Positions 1 through 12,805 of a stretch of DNA of 64,000 bases are shown in pieces. The DNA is from Hyphomonas sp. TMED17. Its GTDB lineage: Bacteria; Pseudomonadota; Alphaproteobacteria; Caulobacterales; Hyphomonadaceae. Made by a program: the position numbers and the translations under genes. The stretch spans positions 549,210-613,209 of the forward strand of contig NHBW01000006.1 in assembly GCA_002172915.1 (NCBI GenBank), read 5' to 3'. The notes beneath the pieces are model-generated. The model did no database searches and was not told the DNA's origin. It saw nothing but the letters and a program-made list of their open reading frames with translations. The number at the start of each line of letters is the position of its first letter. Positions within the stretch are counted from its first letter, which is position 1.

Positions 1-2
1 GT

Positions 3-602
3 GACCGCTGGCTGGATGCCGCGCTACCATTGGTAAATGAGAGCGGCTGGACGTCGGCATTAATGGCGGAAAGTGCTAGAATTGCTGGACTTTCTGACGA
101 GCAGCAGGCTTTAGCTGCCGGAAACGGTGTATCTGATCTGGTAGAGCATTTTTTCGACCGTGCAGCCGAGCAAATGCGCGAAAAGTTACCGGCGATCCCG
201 CTCGACGGGCTTCGAACCCATGAAAAAGTCGCTGAAGGATTATATGTTTGGTTTGAAATGCTCACGCCGCATCGTGATGCCGTTGAAAAGGCTGTTGGTC
301 GGGGTCTAATGCCCTGGGGGGCAGGCGGGGCACTGAAGACAAGCTGGAAAATGGCGGATGTGATTTGGCTGGAGGCCGGTGATACGGCGACCGATTATAA
401 TCGTCAGACGAAACGGGGTTTGCTGGCATCGGTAATCCCGCCATTGGTCATGTATTGGCTGAGCGACCCTGACGAGCCCGCGATGCGGGCGAAGATCACG
501 CAATATCTTGCCCTGGCAATGCAGGCCGGGCAGACGGGCGGCAAAATACTTGCCCCCATTCTTGGTGGACTTGGCAGCCTCATGCGACCTGGGCGCGCAT
601 AA
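3..602 (+). CDS. coq9: COQ9 family ubiquinone biosynthesis protein (5' end outside window)
   Basis: The frame is open from the first bases of the window and reads RWLDAALPLV before the first possible start (TTG at 30), which fits the usual COQ9 opening of a helix followed by a GWT motif; the true start therefore lies upstream. About 199 residues are visible. COQ9 proteins have a TetR-like fold with a C-terminal lipid-binding domain and assist ubiquinone synthesis by presenting intermediates to the hydroxylase COQ7. The C-terminal half carries the expected Trp-rich segment (WLEAGDTATDYNRQTKRGLL) and ends in an amphipathic helix rich in Gly and Leu. It converges on gyrB with about 20 bp between the stop codons. 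Family assignment is by sequence recognition; function is inferred from the family. Confidence 0.85.
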   Translation, partial: DRWLDAALPLVNESGWTSALMAESARIAGLSDEQQALAAGNGVSDLVEHFFDRAAEQMREKLPAIPLDGLRTHEKVAEGLYVWFEMLTPHRDAVEKAVGRGLMPWGAGGALKTSWKMADVIWLEAGDTATDYNRQTKRGLLASVIPPLVMYWLSDPDEPAMRAKITQYLALAMQAGQTGGKILAPILGGLGSLMRPGRA

Positions 603-622
603 TTTAAATCACAGGTCGCAGG

Positions 623-3079
<2,457 letters not shown>

Positions 3080-3273
3080 TTATAAAAACCATAAAGTAGT
3101 TTGCCGAAAAAAGGAAACCTCCATAGGGCAAAATAAATGAACAATAAAAATATTAAAAACAAGGAGTTAACTCTTTTGTTTGGCGGTTGGCATAAGGGAT
3201 TACAGTTGATGGGTGTTCGTGTTGAATCAAAGCCCTGTTTTCAGCTTTGAAACGGCGTTGGAGTGTTGGTGTT

Positions 3274-4257
3274 TTGAAGCTTTTTACGACGATAGGTTCG
3301 CTGATACTTGCGGCCATCTGGTCGATGTTTAGAGGCGGATTAAAATGCTGGCAGCGTGTGGCGGGTTGGCGTCGCTCGTTCGCGCATGATCGCCCTCTCC
3401 TAGCTCCTGGCAAGGAAGTGAAGCTTTCAAACGGAACAATCTATTATCGCTGGGATGGGCCTGTCGATGGGCCTATTGTGGTGATGGTGCACGGGTTTTC
3501 GACGCCCCACTTCATTTTTGAACAAAATACGGCGACGCTGGTATCGGCCGGATATCGGGTCTTAAGATATGATCATTATGGCCGTGGTTGGTCGGACCGG
3601 CCGCGTTTGCGCTATGATGCGGATTTTTATGATGCCACTTTACTGGAGCTTCTTGACCGGCTCGAAATCCGCACGCCTGTTGGGTTGGTTGGTCTGTCGA
3701 TGGGCGGTTTGATCGCCGCAGAGTTTGCTACTCGTCATTGTAAGCGTATCGACCGGGTGATGCTGCTTTGTCCGGCGGGGCTTATAATGTCGGGTCCCGG
3801 CCCGGTGCTATCGCGACTATTGCGGCTGCCGGTTCTAGGAGCCCGCCTCTGGTACCTGATTTACCGGTCGATGTTGACGAATGACCCGGAAATGGATTTT
3901 CGCGGCTTGCCGTTCGCGGCCCGGCTGGCGGGCGATCTGACAAAGCAATTTGACTATCCCGGTTATGGTTTTGCCTTGCTGTCGACCTTACGGAATTTGC
4001 CAATGGCCAATCAGGATGAGGTCTTTCGCCGGCTGGGGGCCACCGGCGTGCCGGTGAGTGCGGTTTTCGGGACGCAGGATACAACTGTCTTGATTGCCAG
4101 CGCAGATCGTCTGAGGCAGCTGGTTCCGGCGGCAAGAATTGTTTCTTTGAATGCCGGTCATGGTCTCAATTATCGCCATTATACCGTTGTTACGCCGATT
4201 TTGTTGAGCTGGTTCGTTCCAGTATTGACCGCTCAGCGCGGCCCGGAGACGGCTTAA
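3274..4257 (+). CDS. Alpha/beta hydrolase with N-terminal membrane anchor
   Basis: Serine hydrolase of the alpha/beta fold; the substrate cannot be told. From the chosen TTG start at 3274 the protein is 327 residues. That TTG has GGAG nine bases upstream; another in-frame TTG at 3247 lacks a good ribosome site. Residues 3-20 form a hydrophobic segment, probably a membrane anchor or uncleaved signal. The oxyanion HG is at about 73-74, the nucleophile elbow GLSMGG puts Ser at about 142, the acid is probably in FGTQDTTV and the His in NAGHGLNYRH. It is inserted on the opposite strand between recF and gyrB, and its stop codon interlocks with that of recF (4-bp overlap). Confidence 0.85.
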   Translation: MKLFTTIGSLILAAIWSMFRGGLKCWQRVAGWRRSFAHDRPLLAPGKEVKLSNGTIYYRWDGPVDGPIVVMVHGFSTPHFIFEQNTATLVSAGYRVLRYDHYGRGWSDRPRLRYDADFYDATLLELLDRLEIRTPVGLVGLSMGGLIAAEFATRHCKRIDRVMLLCPAGLIMSGPGPVLSRLLRLPVLGARLWYLIYRSMLTNDPEMDFRGLPFAARLAGDLTKQFDYPGYGFALLSTLRNLPMANQDEVFRRLGATGVPVSAVFGTQDTTVLIASADRLRQLVPAARIVSLNAGHGLNYRHYTVVTPILLSWFVPVLTAQRGPETA

Positions 4258-5363
4258 GCTGAGCCGGTCGGCGGTACTTCGACAAGTTGAGCTCGATCGC
4301 GAAATGCGTCAAATAATGTTGCATCGGTTCCCGTTAGCCAGGCCTGCCCTTTCAGGCTTGATAATTCGTCGAATAAAGCGGCCCGACGGCTGGGGTCGAG
4401 ATGGGCGGCGGCTTCATCCAGCAAAATCAGCGGTGCCGGGGCTTGTTCGTCTGCCGTCGATAGCGCACGCGCATTGGCGAGGATCAGTCCGATCAAAAGT
4501 GCCTTTTGTTGGCCGGTAGAGGCGAGACTGGCCGCCGCGCCGCTTGGTCGATGTATTACGTCGAGATCGCTGCGGTGTGGTCCGTTCAGCGTTCGCCCTG
4601 CGGCTCTGTCGCGCGCCCGCCCGGCGGCAAGAGTGTCGCGTAACGCTTCTTCCAGATCCGACAGGCTGGCACCGTCGGCAGCGCGTTTTTCAAACTCGCC
4701 GCTAATGCTAAGATCGCTTTTGGGGAAGTATCCGTCCGGTCGCGCATCTACTGCCGCTTGCAGTTTTCTGACAATCATCGCCCGATTCATCGCAATGATT
4801 GCGCCGGCTTCGGCCATACGGTTTTCGACGGCATCCGCCCATGCGGGATCGATATAATTGCGCTCTAACAACGCATTTCGTTCGCGCATGGATTTTTCAT
4901 AGGCTGCGCTGACTCGCCCGTGGCTGGGGATATTGGCCATGACCTGGCGATCGAGAAAACGGCGGCGCTCGGTCCCGCCACCACGAAATATAACGTCCAT
5001 GGCCGGCGTAACCCAGATCATTCTGACACGCTCTGCGAGGTCATTTGTGGTTGCAGCCGCGCCGTCTACGCGGATTGCGCGCTTTGGTGTCCGGCTTGCC
5101 TGGTCGAGACCGATGCCGATTTGATGGTCGTCATCAAATACAGCCGATACGGTCCAGCCGCGCTCGGAGCCTTGCCGGACGAGTTCGTTAAGCGATGCCG
5201 AGCGCAGGCCGCGCCCCGGCCCGAGCAAACTCAGGGCTTCGAGTATGTTGGTTTTGCCCGCCCCATTCTCGCCAAACAGACAGACTGCGGCGCTTTTGAT
5301 GTTCAGGGAAAACGCCGCATGATTGCGGAAATCCGTGAGAGTAAGTTTTGAAAGGGCCGTCAT
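4254..5363 (-). CDS. recF: DNA replication and repair protein RecF
   Basis: SMC-like ATPase that acts with RecO and RecR to load RecA at gaps in replicating DNA. 369 residues, normal length. Walker A GENGAGKT is at residues 31-38. The ABC-type signature region (STGQQKALLIGL) and the Walker B LILLDEAAAHLD lie in the C-terminal third. It lies 23 bp downstream of dnaN on the same strand and is probably co-transcribed with it. Its stop codon overlaps that of the convergent hydrolase. Confidence 0.97.
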   Translation of the reverse strand: MTALSKLTLTDFRNHAAFSLNIKSAAVCLFGENGAGKTNILEALSLLGPGRGLRSASLNELVRQGSERGWTVSAVFDDDHQIGIGLDQASRTPKRAIRVDGAAATTNDLAERVRMIWVTPAMDVIFRGGGTERRRFLDRQVMANIPSHGRVSAAYEKSMRERNALLERNYIDPAWADAVENRMAEAGAIIAMNRAMIVRKLQAAVDARPDGYFPKSDLSISGEFEKRAADGASLSDLEEALRDTLAAGRARDRAAGRTLNGPHRSDLDVIHRPSGAAASLASTGQQKALLIGLILANARALSTADEQAPAPLILLDEAAAHLDPSRRAALFDELSSLKGQAWLTGTDATLFDAFRDRAQLVEVPPTGSA

Positions 5364-5386
5364 TCGCAGTAATGCACGCCGCCGGA

Positions 5387-6505
5387 TTATACCCGGAGCG
5401 GCATGAGGACATATTGCGCGCTGTCATCACTGGGATCAAGAACCAGTGCCGGTGAAGCCGGATCCTGAAACAGAAAATGCATATCATCTGCTTCAATTTG
5501 ACTGGTAATATCCAGAAGATACTTCGCATTGAAGCCGACATCCATCGCGTCGTAATTATAGTCGCACTCAATTTCTTCATGGCCTTGCCCGGTTTCGGCA
5601 CTGCTTACCGAAAGCACCATTTTGCCTTCGGAAAGTGACAGTTTTACCGAGCGTGAGCGTTCTGCCGACATGGTTGAGACCCGGTCAACGGCGGCCTCGA
5701 ATGCTTTATTGTCGATAAGCAGATGCTTCTCGTTCATTTTTGGAATGACCCGTCCATAATCCGGGAATGAGCCGTCTATGAGCTTTGAAGTGAGCTGCGC
5801 CCGTCCGGCTAGAAACTGGATTTTGGTATCCGACACACTGATCCGGACATCATCATCCACACTGTCGATTAACCGCCGGACCTCGGCGATTGCCTTGCGC
5901 GGAATGATGACGCCAACCAGTTTGTCGGCATTTTGCGGCGCGTCGATTTCCGACAGGGCAAGGCGGTGCCCATCGGTCGCGACGGTTCGCAGTTTGGTCC
6001 CTTTTTCTGTTTCAGCGGCATGGAAATAAATACCGTTGAGATAGTAGCGCGTTTCCTCGGTCGAAATGGCAAACCGGGTTTTGTCGATAAGCTTCCGGAG
6101 GCTTGCAGCAGCAACTTCCATAATTGTCGCATCCTGATCTTCCGTCATCGTCTGAAAGTCTGCTGCTGCCAGCGTTGGAAGGGAAAACAGCGAGCGACCG
6201 GAACGAATTGTTACGGTCTGGTTCTCGGCATTTGATTCAAGCTCGACATCCGCACCGGCCGGAAGCTTTCGGATTACGTCAAAAAGTGTCGCCGCCGGGG
6301 CTGTAATCGCGCCTTCGACAAAAACAACGGCGTCTGCGGAGTCGACGGCTTCAATATCAAGGTCGGTCGCCGTAACTTTGATACCATTTGAGCCAACTTC
6401 AATCAGTATGTTTGAAAGAATCGGAATAGTGTTCCGTCTTTCGACGATATTCTGAACGTGTGACAAGGCATTAAGTAGCGCGCCGCGTTCTATGGCCAAT
6501 TTCAT
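5387..6505 (-). CDS. dnaN: DNA polymerase III sliding clamp (beta subunit)
   Basis: Ring-shaped clamp that tethers DNA polymerase III and many repair proteins to DNA. 372 residues, standard length, with the typical N-terminus (MKLAIERGALLNALSHVQNI) and a C-terminus ending in the conserved YVLMPLRV, part of the client-binding pocket. A GAGGG ribosome site lies just upstream of the ATG at 6505. It sits between dnaA and recF on the minus strand. The 157 bp between dnaA and dnaN are large enough to hold a separate dnaN promoter, although I see no clear consensus hexamers. Confidence 0.98.
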   Translation of the reverse strand: MKLAIERGALLNALSHVQNIVERRNTIPILSNILIEVGSNGIKVTATDLDIEAVDSADAVVFVEGAITAPAATLFDVIRKLPAGADVELESNAENQTVTIRSGRSLFSLPTLAAADFQTMTEDQDATIMEVAAASLRKLIDKTRFAISTEETRYYLNGIYFHAAETEKGTKLRTVATDGHRLALSEIDAPQNADKLVGVIIPRKAIAEVRRLIDSVDDDVRISVSDTKIQFLAGRAQLTSKLIDGSFPDYGRVIPKMNEKHLLIDNKAFEAAVDRVSTMSAERSRSVKLSLSEGKMVLSVSSAETGQGHEEIECDYNYDAMDVGFNAKYLLDITSQIEADDMHFLFQDPASPALVLDPSDDSAQYVLMPLRV

Positions 6506-6662
6506 ATCTATACCCTCGTCGCGGTTATTCTTGCCGAAGCAAAAAATTACCGTCTTTCAAATTCCGACTCACTCCAACAACACGATGCTGCAGGTTGGAT
6601 AGAGTTACGAATTTTAACAGAAATGCAAGTCTTCCGCCGGCAACCCATGTTAAAAAAACTGA

Positions 6663-8144
6663 TTAAGTCTCTCGCACGGCCATCCGCTGGAAAATACTTC
6701 TTTGCGCGGCTTCCACATCACGGGTGGTTTCCGCATTTTCTGATTTCAAAGCGCTGCTTATTTTTCGATAGGCATGTAGCACAGTTGTATGATCCTGCTT
6801 CTTATATGCCGATGCGATCTGAGGATATGATTTGTCCGTCATGGTTCGCGATAAGTACATTGCGATTTGCCGTGGATGACAAATACTTCGCATTTTGCTG
6901 CTGCTTTCAATATCCGCTTTCGAGACATTGAATTGCTGCATGCAAGCGCGCTTAATATCGTCCAGAGTGGGTGTTCTTGGTTCGCCTGCTATACGCCGGA
7001 TAACGGCCTCCAGCATATCCATTGTTGGCGCAAACTCGCCATAGCCAGTTTCAAGTTGCAGGCTCCATAACACACCGCATAATTCCCGGCCCGGGCCTTG
7101 AATGGCGGTCACGATGCGATCGATCATTTGTTCTGAGAGAATGAAGTTGGGCGTCGTTTCGGATATGATCCCGGCATGGCAACGGATAATTTCACGCCGC
7201 ATTTCATCATCGGGTGTGCCAACTTCGACGGCTGCGGCGCCTTTGATCTCGCTGCTCAATTGCTTGGACAGTCCAACCATGTCGCCCGGTGCGGTGTCTG
7301 CCGTAATCACAACGTGTCCGCCTTCGGCCGTCACCGACCGGATGGCGCCAAAAAATGCCTTGTCAGTCTTTGCTTTCCCCGCAATCCAGTGAAGATCATC
7401 GATCAGAAGTAGTTCATTATTTTTCACGAAAGCCTGTAACTCGCGGGTGTCGCCAGCGCGGGCGCCGTCGACAAAACGTGTCATAAATTCTTCTGCCGAT
7501 AGGTAAGCCATTCGACGGGAGCCGGATGTCTGGCTGACAGCATATTCCAGCGCTTTTAATATATGGGTCTTGCCGGTGCCGGGCTGACCGTAAATGACAA
7601 CAATGCCCGCTGGTATCGGATCACCGGCCGCTAGCCGCCGGCCAAGTCCGACCGCCCGCCGGTTACTGTCGCCAACCATAAGATTTTTAAACGTGAGAGC
7701 GCCTTGCGCCAGAGCAGTTGTGCTTGTCGCATCGGCCGCTGTGGTATCACTATCCGGGGCGTCCGCAATCGCCCATGGATTGCGAACCATGTCACGGACT
7801 TCTGATGATAGTCGCGACCAAAGATTGAACTTCAGCCGGCGACCTTTCGGGTCCATACGCTCCCAGACCTGCTGCAGACGGCGTGCATAGTCGCCTTCGA
7901 TCCGGTCGAGAGTGAATTGATCCTTGGCCGCAATTACGATTGCTTTGTCAATTTCAGCAACAAAGCGCAGCGGCGCTAGCCAGTTTGCATAGTCCTCACC
8001 CGGAATGATACCCTTTATGGTTATCATCGTATTTTCCCAGAGCTGGAGTGCGCCGGGTCCGTCCTGCTGCCGATCGGCCGCAAATCCGTGGGCGGCAGGA
8101 TCGGAGACACGCCCAATATCGGAAAGGTTTGCATATCCGTTCAT
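6663..8144 (-). CDS. dnaA: Chromosomal replication initiator DnaA, divergent AAA+ domain
   Basis: Initiator that opens oriC and starts replication. The start chosen is ATG 8144 (MNGYANL), with GAAAG about 8 bases upstream, giving 493 residues; the frame stays open a further 90 codons but that part looks non-coding. Domain I is at about 32-110, a low-complexity linker at about 125-145, and the AAA+ domain from about 150 (TFKNLMVGDSNRRAV). Walker A reads GQPGTGKT (186-193), unlike the usual GGVGLGKT, and Walker B is LLLIDD (245-250). Domain IV is well kept: HPRQIAMYL and QDHTTVLHAYRKI (450-462). The region matching box VII (usual pattern EERLxSRF) reads SKQLSSEI at 293-300, so both conserved arginines appear replaced. 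The sensor II Arg is probably Arg353 in GRELCG. Confidence 0.93.
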   Translation of the reverse strand: MNGYANLSDIGRVSDPAAHGFAADRQQDGPGALQLWENTMITIKGIIPGEDYANWLAPLRFVAEIDKAIVIAAKDQFTLDRIEGDYARRLQQVWERMDPKGRRLKFNLWSRLSSEVRDMVRNPWAIADAPDSDTTAADATSTTALAQGALTFKNLMVGDSNRRAVGLGRRLAAGDPIPAGIVVIYGQPGTGKTHILKALEYAVSQTSGSRRMAYLSAEEFMTRFVDGARAGDTRELQAFVKNNELLLIDDLHWIAGKAKTDKAFFGAIRSVTAEGGHVVITADTAPGDMVGLSKQLSSEIKGAAAVEVGTPDDEMRREIIRCHAGIISETTPNFILSEQMIDRIVTAIQGPGRELCGVLWSLQLETGYGEFAPTMDMLEAVIRRIAGEPRTPTLDDIKRACMQQFNVSKADIESSSKMRSICHPRQIAMYLSRTMTDKSYPQIASAYKKQDHTTVLHAYRKISSALKSENAETTRDVEAAQRSIFQRMAVRET

Positions 8145-8510
8145 TCTAATACTTTCAACACGGTTTGGGTCTAATCCCCAGAGCCGCGAACACCAGCTAA
8201 ACCGTCCCGTTTCCCGCCAAAGACTTGGTCGGGATTTTGCAACGTTTAAGGAAGAGTTTTGCGTCTCAAAAATAGTTAACCAGAGCATAATATCGCTGGC
8301 AATAGAATAAAGTTTTGATCTTGCTAGGATCTGCTGTTGACTCTCTGAAAGGCCTTGATGAGATGTAAAATTTTCCGGAAACTTTTTTTGTAGACCGCTA
8401 AAAATCTCAATCACCGATTGAGGTATAGAGAAATGAACCTTTGGAATTAATTAGGAGATTCCATGAGATTTAGTGGTATGCGCAATCGTCGTGGAACATT
8501 GGGCGGACAG
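8145..8510. other. Intergenic region between rpsT and dnaA
   Basis: About 370 bp of AT-rich sequence between the rpsT terminator and the dnaA start, and the likely site of the dnaA promoter. I searched by eye for DnaA boxes (TTWTNCACA) on both strands and saw none, and no AT-rich repeat array typical of an unwinding element. Clear -35/-10 pairs on the minus strand were not evident. The dnaA frame remains open through most of this interval but without protein-like composition. Confidence 0.5.
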
Positions 8511-8547
8511 AAAAAAACCTCTTCCCGGGCAAGACCGGAAAGAGGTT
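8511..8547 (-). terminator. Rho-independent terminator of rpsT
   Basis: On the minus strand the sequence forms a stem AACCTCTT / AAGAGGTT with an inner CCGG / CCGG pairing and a short loop, followed directly by a run of seven T. It begins about 30 bp after the rpsT stop codon. This should separate rpsT from dnaA transcription, although read-through cannot be judged from sequence. Confidence 0.85.
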
Positions 8548-8578
8548 CCATTCCTCAGTGTACGGATTTTTTCGAGAC

Positions 8579-8842
8579 CTAGCCCATTGCTTTAATGCGG
8601 GCTGATAGCCGCGAGATTTTGCGCGCCGATGTGTTCTTATGGAGGACACCTTTTGAGGCCGCCCGCATGATCTCTGGTTGCGCTTCGCGCAGAGCCTCTG
8701 ACGCCCGGGCGCTATCACCGGACGTGATCGCTTCTTCAACACGCCGTATGAATGTCCTCATCCGGGACCGGCGCGCGGTATTTACAGCTGTCCGGCTCGC
8801 AATTTTGCGAACCATTTTTTTGGCTGATTTCGTATTCGCCAT
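8579..8842 (-). CDS. rpsT: 30S ribosomal protein S20
   Basis: Small-subunit ribosomal protein that binds the 5' domain of 16S rRNA. 87 residues, very basic, opening [20 protein letters not shown] as in other S20 proteins. GGAG lies just upstream of the ATG. A strong terminator follows. The order enoyl-CoA hydratase, rpsT, dnaA on one strand is common in Alphaproteobacteria. Confidence 0.98.
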   Translation of the reverse strand: MANTKSAKKMVRKIASRTAVNTARRSRMRTFIRRVEEAITSGDSARASEALREAQPEIMRAASKGVLHKNTSARKISRLSARIKAMG

Positions 8843-8944
8843 TGATAACTCCAGACGCGGTACTGTTTTGGATTGCGCTAGCTACATAAACCGCTTGGCC
8901 GCGTCAACCGATACTACGGGAATACGTGTAATTAAGCCCAAAAA

Positions 8945-9721
8945 TTACTGATTTTTGAAATGCGGTTGCCTTTTTTCAACAAAGGCGGACATGCCTTCTT
9001 CCTGATCTTCGGTTGCAAACAGGGAGTGAAACAACCGCCGCTCGAAAATAATGCCCTGACTCAGCGGTGTTTCATAGGCGGCATTAACCATTTCCTTGGT
9101 TAGCATTGCAGCGGCTCGTGGCATTGCTGCCACTTTCTTTGCAACAGATCTGGCTTCTTCAACCAGGTCATCGACCGCCACGACACGTGAAACCAGACCA
9201 CAACTTTCGGCTTCGCTGGCATCCATCATGCGTCCGGTAAGGCACATTTCCATGGCTTTCGACTTGCCTGCAAAGCGTGTTAGCCGCTGAGTGCCTCCCG
9301 CGCCCGGCGACACGCCAATGGTGATTTCGGGCTGTCCGAATTTCGCCTTTTCCCCGGCCAAGATAAAGTCGCACATCATGGCGAGTTCACACCCGCCACC
9401 CAGAGCATAACCATTTACAGCAGCGATAACCGGTGTTCGCATGCGGGCCGCCCGCTCCCAGTTTCGGGAAATGAAATCTTTATAATATGCTTCCATGTAC
9501 GAAAGCTCGCGCATTTCCTTGATGTCAGCACCAGCGGCGAACGCCTTTTTAGAGCCGGTAATTACAACGCAACCGATATCGGCGTCGTCGTCAAACCGTT
9601 CCAGAGCGGCCGTCAGCTCATCCATTAGCTGGTTGTTGAATGCATTCATTGCATCCGGCCGATTGAGGGTGATCAGCGCGATTGAGCCGTCTACTTCAGT
9701 CAGCAGAGTTTCGTAAGCCAT
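8945..9721 (-). CDS. Enoyl-CoA hydratase
   Basis: Crotonase-family enzyme that hydrates 2-enoyl-CoA in beta-oxidation. The start is ATG 9721 (MAYETLL), preceded by GAAGGATCAA; a longer frame from 9760 has no ribosome site. 258 residues, the usual length for a monofunctional hydratase. Oxyanion-hole motifs [11 protein letters not shown] and [13 protein letters not shown] are present, and the catalytic Glu lies in [20 protein letters not shown]. It is upstream of rpsT, about 100 bp away. It is distant from the main fatty-acid cluster at 33-41 kb. Confidence 0.94.
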   Translation of the reverse strand: MAYETLLTEVDGSIALITLNRPDAMNAFNNQLMDELTAALERFDDDADIGCVVITGSKKAFAAGADIKEMRELSYMEAYYKDFISRNWERAARMRTPVIAAVNGYALGGGCELAMMCDFILAGEKAKFGQPEITIGVSPGAGGTQRLTRFAGKSKAMEMCLTGRMMDASEAESCGLVSRVVAVDDLVEEARSVAKKVAAMPRAAAMLTKEMVNAAYETPLSQGIIFERRLFHSLFATEDQEEGMSAFVEKRQPHFKNQ

Positions 9722-9980
9722 TTGATCCTTCTCGTGCAATAAGCCCAATTGGCATCGCACATGTTTAAAAACGAAGAGGTTGTTTAAAGCAAACAGTGCG
9801 CGACGTCGATAGCTTGAAATATGTCCGATAAATTACGCGCTATGGTCCTGCACCTTAGGGTAGAATACGACCCGCTTCCTGCGGAATTGTGGAAAGAGGG
9901 CGTGGTGTTTCATCAATCATATTAAAGTGCAGCGGGTGTGTGTGGCGACCGGAGCTGCCGGATTGTCTGCGTCGGCAGAT

Positions 9981-12647
9981 TTAGTCGGGATCGGTCGCTT
10001 TCAACTGATAGATCAGATCAAGTGCCTGACGCGGTGTGAGCGTGTCGGGCTCTATCGTATCGAGTAGTTCCCGCGCCGGGTCGATAGCGGGCGTAACCTC
10101 CTCGGGTTCGCCGATTGTAGCAAATAGCGGCAGCGTGCTGGCTGCATCCGGTTTGGATTCGAGTTGCTTTAAGACCTGTTCGGCGCGTCTGACCGCTTTG
10201 CGAGGTAATCCTGCCAGACGGGCGACTTGGACACCATAGGAACGGTCTGCTGGGCCGGTCTGAATATCATGCAGGAAGATCAGCTCGTCTTTCCATTCTT
10301 TTGCGCGCAGGGAAATATTAGCCGCCTGCTCCAAATCCTCGGCGAGCTCGGTAAGCTCGTGATAATGCGTCGCAAAAAGTGCGCGGCACTGATTAACATT
10401 ATGCAAGTGTTCGACCGCGGCCCAAGCTATTGCGAGACCATCATAAGTCGACGTTCCTCGTCCGACTTCGTCAAGAATAACAAAACTGTTTGCTGTTGCC
10501 TGATTCAGAATGACGGCGGTTTCGACCATTTCGACCATAAAGGTTGATCGTCCGCGCGCTAGATCATCACTCGCCCCAACACGGGAAAATACCCGGTCGA
10601 CGACCCCGAGCTGCAGCGATTTTGCCGGCACATAGCAGCCGGCTTGAGCCAGAATGACGGCGAGGCAGGCCTGTCGTAAATAGGTCGACTTGCCCGCCAT
10701 GTTCGGGCCGGTCACAATGCTGAGCCGGGGCGCGCCGCCATTCTGCGCGTCGAGGCTGACGGCGTTTGCGGTGAAGCCGTCTCCCTGCTTCTTTAACGCG
10801 GCTTCGACGACAGGATGTCTTAACCCATCTGCGGCAAAGACCGGTGTTGCGGCCAGGTCCGGGCGAACGCAATGATTGTCATCTGCCCAGTCTGCATTGG
10901 TGCTGGCGACATCAATTTCGGCCAGCGCTTGCGCTGCTTTAACCAGATGTTCCGAATGCGCTTCAATGCGGGCACTGAACTGTTCGAAAATCTCGATTTC
11001 GCGCGCTTTCGCACTTTCTTCGGCGCGCGAAATCCGCCCGGCGAGATCGCTCAGGACTGCCGTTGAGAAGCGAGTATTTGAGGCGAGAGTCTGACGATGA
11101 ATAAAGGTTTCTGCCAAGGGTGGTTGTAGCATTGCTTCACCATGGCGACTGGGGACCTCAACAAAATAGCCCAGCATATTGTTAAATTTTATTTTTAACG
11201 ACGATACGCCGGCAAGCTCGCAATACTCGGCTTGCAGGTCGAGTATAATGCGGCGATTGTCGGCTTTTAGATTGCGGGCTTCGTCGAGCGCATGATCCCA
11301 GCCGACGTCAATAAAGCCGCCATCTCGGGTAAGTAGCGGTAGATCGGGTGCCAGTGCGGCCTCGAGGTCCTGAACGAGATGCGCCAGATCCGGCATGTCA
11401 CTCAGCCTCAGAGCGGCGCAGGCGGTGTCGATAATCTTCGGACAATGCGGCGTCAGCTTGGCAATTTCAGCAACGCAATATTCCCCGCAACGCAGCGCCT
11501 GGGCGATTGTCAAAAGATCACGGGGGCCGCCTCGGTCGAGCCGGAGGCGTCCGCGCGACCTTTCAAGATCAGGTGTCGATCTGAGATGCGTTCGAAGGCT
11601 CTCTCGCAGCGTTTCCTGATCAAGGAAAAAGCTGACGCAATCATGCCGGTCGCGGATGATTGCGACATCTGTTTCCGGTTGTGCCAGTCGCGATGCCAGC
11701 AAGCGTGCACCTGGTGCTGTGAGAGTCCGGTCGATCGTATGTAGGAGGGTGCCCTGGCGTCCGCCTTGTATCGCTTGCTCGATTTCGAGACTGGCGCGGG
11801 TTGCAGCGTCTATGGCCAGCCCCTGTTGCGAGGGGCCTTGCCGAGGGCGATCCAGGCAAATGGCGCTGCCGGCCTGGGTCAAATTTAAATAGTCGAGCAA
11901 CAGTCCGGCGGCGCAGAGCTCCACTTTCGAAAAATCTCCGAGCCCGTCGAGCGCTTCGACATTAAATGTCTCTTTCAGGAGCGACTCGCCCCGTCCCGAG
12001 GTTGCATGTGTCGGTGAGCGCCGCGTAATCGGAAATTTATGGTTCGCCAGTGCGCCTTTGCAAAACGGCCGTTCGGCATCGGTATCGGTAAGGAGTAGCT
12101 CTGAAACGGGTAAGCCGGCCAGTTTTTCATTCAATTGCTCGGCGGCCCATTGCCCGATATCGAACTGTCCGGTTGAGACATCACAGCTTGCGCAGCCAGC
12201 TGCCTGTCCGTCCGGGGTGAAAACAATCGCGATCAAGGCCTGCGCCACGCGCGGGGATAGCAGCGTATCTTCGGTCAGCGTGCCGGGTGTCACAACTCGC
12301 ACAATATCGCGGTTTACGATGGCTTTCGAGCCGCGCTTGCGGGCCTCGGCCGGGGTCTCGGTCTGTTCGCAGACGGCGACGCGCTCACCGGCTTTGATTA
12401 ATCTGGCAAGATAATTCTCGGCTGCATGAAAGGGTACGCCGGCCATCGGAATGGGTTGGCCATCATGCGATCCACGCGCCGTCAGCGTAATGTCGAGAAT
12501 TGCGGCGGCCCGTTCCGCATCGGCAAAGAACAGCTCGTAAAAATCGCCCATGCGGAAGAATAAAAGGGCCTCGGGATGGCGCGCCTTAATCGTCATATAC
12601 TGACGCATGAATGGCGTCATCTCTTCGGACTTTGTTGCTTTGGTCAC
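9981..12647 (-). CDS. mutS: DNA mismatch repair protein MutS
   Basis: Mismatch sensor of post-replicative repair. 888 residues, within the usual bacterial range. The start is GTG 12647 with AAGGAAG four bases upstream. The mismatch-reading Phe-X-Glu motif is FYE at residues 36-38. The C-terminal ABC-type ATPase has Walker [14 protein letters not shown], Walker [13 protein letters not shown] and the signature-like STFMVEM. It is divergent from maeB, with about 160 bp between the start codons. Confidence 0.98.
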   Translation of the reverse strand: MTKATKSEEMTPFMRQYMTIKARHPEALLFFRMGDFYELFFADAERAAAILDITLTARGSHDGQPIPMAGVPFHAAENYLARLIKAGERVAVCEQTETPAEARKRGSKAIVNRDIVRVVTPGTLTEDTLLSPRVAQALIAIVFTPDGQAAGCASCDVSTGQFDIGQWAAEQLNEKLAGLPVSELLLTDTDAERPFCKGALANHKFPITRRSPTHATSGRGESLLKETFNVEALDGLGDFSKVELCAAGLLLDYLNLTQAGSAICLDRPRQGPSQQGLAIDAATRASLEIEQAIQGGRQGTLLHTIDRTLTAPGARLLASRLAQPETDVAIIRDRHDCVSFFLDQETLRESLRTHLRSTPDLERSRGRLRLDRGGPRDLLTIAQALRCGEYCVAEIAKLTPHCPKIIDTACAALRLSDMPDLAHLVQDLEAALAPDLPLLTRDGGFIDVGWDHALDEARNLKADNRRIILDLQAEYCELAGVSSLKIKFNNMLGYFVEVPSRHGEAMLQPPLAETFIHRQTLASNTRFSTAVLSDLAGRISRAEESAKAREIEIFEQFSARIEAHSEHLVKAAQALAEIDVASTNADWADDNHCVRPDLAATPVFAADGLRHPVVEAALKKQGDGFTANAVSLDAQNGGAPRLSIVTGPNMAGKSTYLRQACLAVILAQAGCYVPAKSLQLGVVDRVFSRVGASDDLARGRSTFMVEMVETAVILNQATANSFVILDEVGRGTSTYDGLAIAWAAVEHLHNVNQCRALFATHYHELTELAEDLEQAANISLRAKEWKDELIFLHDIQTGPADRSYGVQVARLAGLPRKAVRRAEQVLKQLESKPDAASTLPLFATIGEPEEVTPAIDPARELLDTIEPDTLTPRQALDLIYQLKATDPD

Positions 12648-12805
12648 TGTCTTCCTTAAGCTAGCAAAACTGGCGCTACCCTGATCACCCCCATCTAATG
12701 ACCTAGCGATAGCTTATATAGCAATAGCGGCTTGTTACCGTGATTCCTCTGTCTATAAGAATATCAGACCTATTTGAACTGATCGGCGCTGCAAAGGATA
12801 TTAAA

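Noticed and set aside
8145-8414. Ninety-codon N-terminal extension of dnaA
   Set aside because: Composition is not DnaA-like, and ATG 8144 has a ribosome site and begins just before the typical domain I.
8463-8582. A 39-codon plus-strand frame with a good AGGAG site
   Set aside because: It runs through the inverted repeat of the rpsT terminator and has a basic, low-information composition; chance is more likely.
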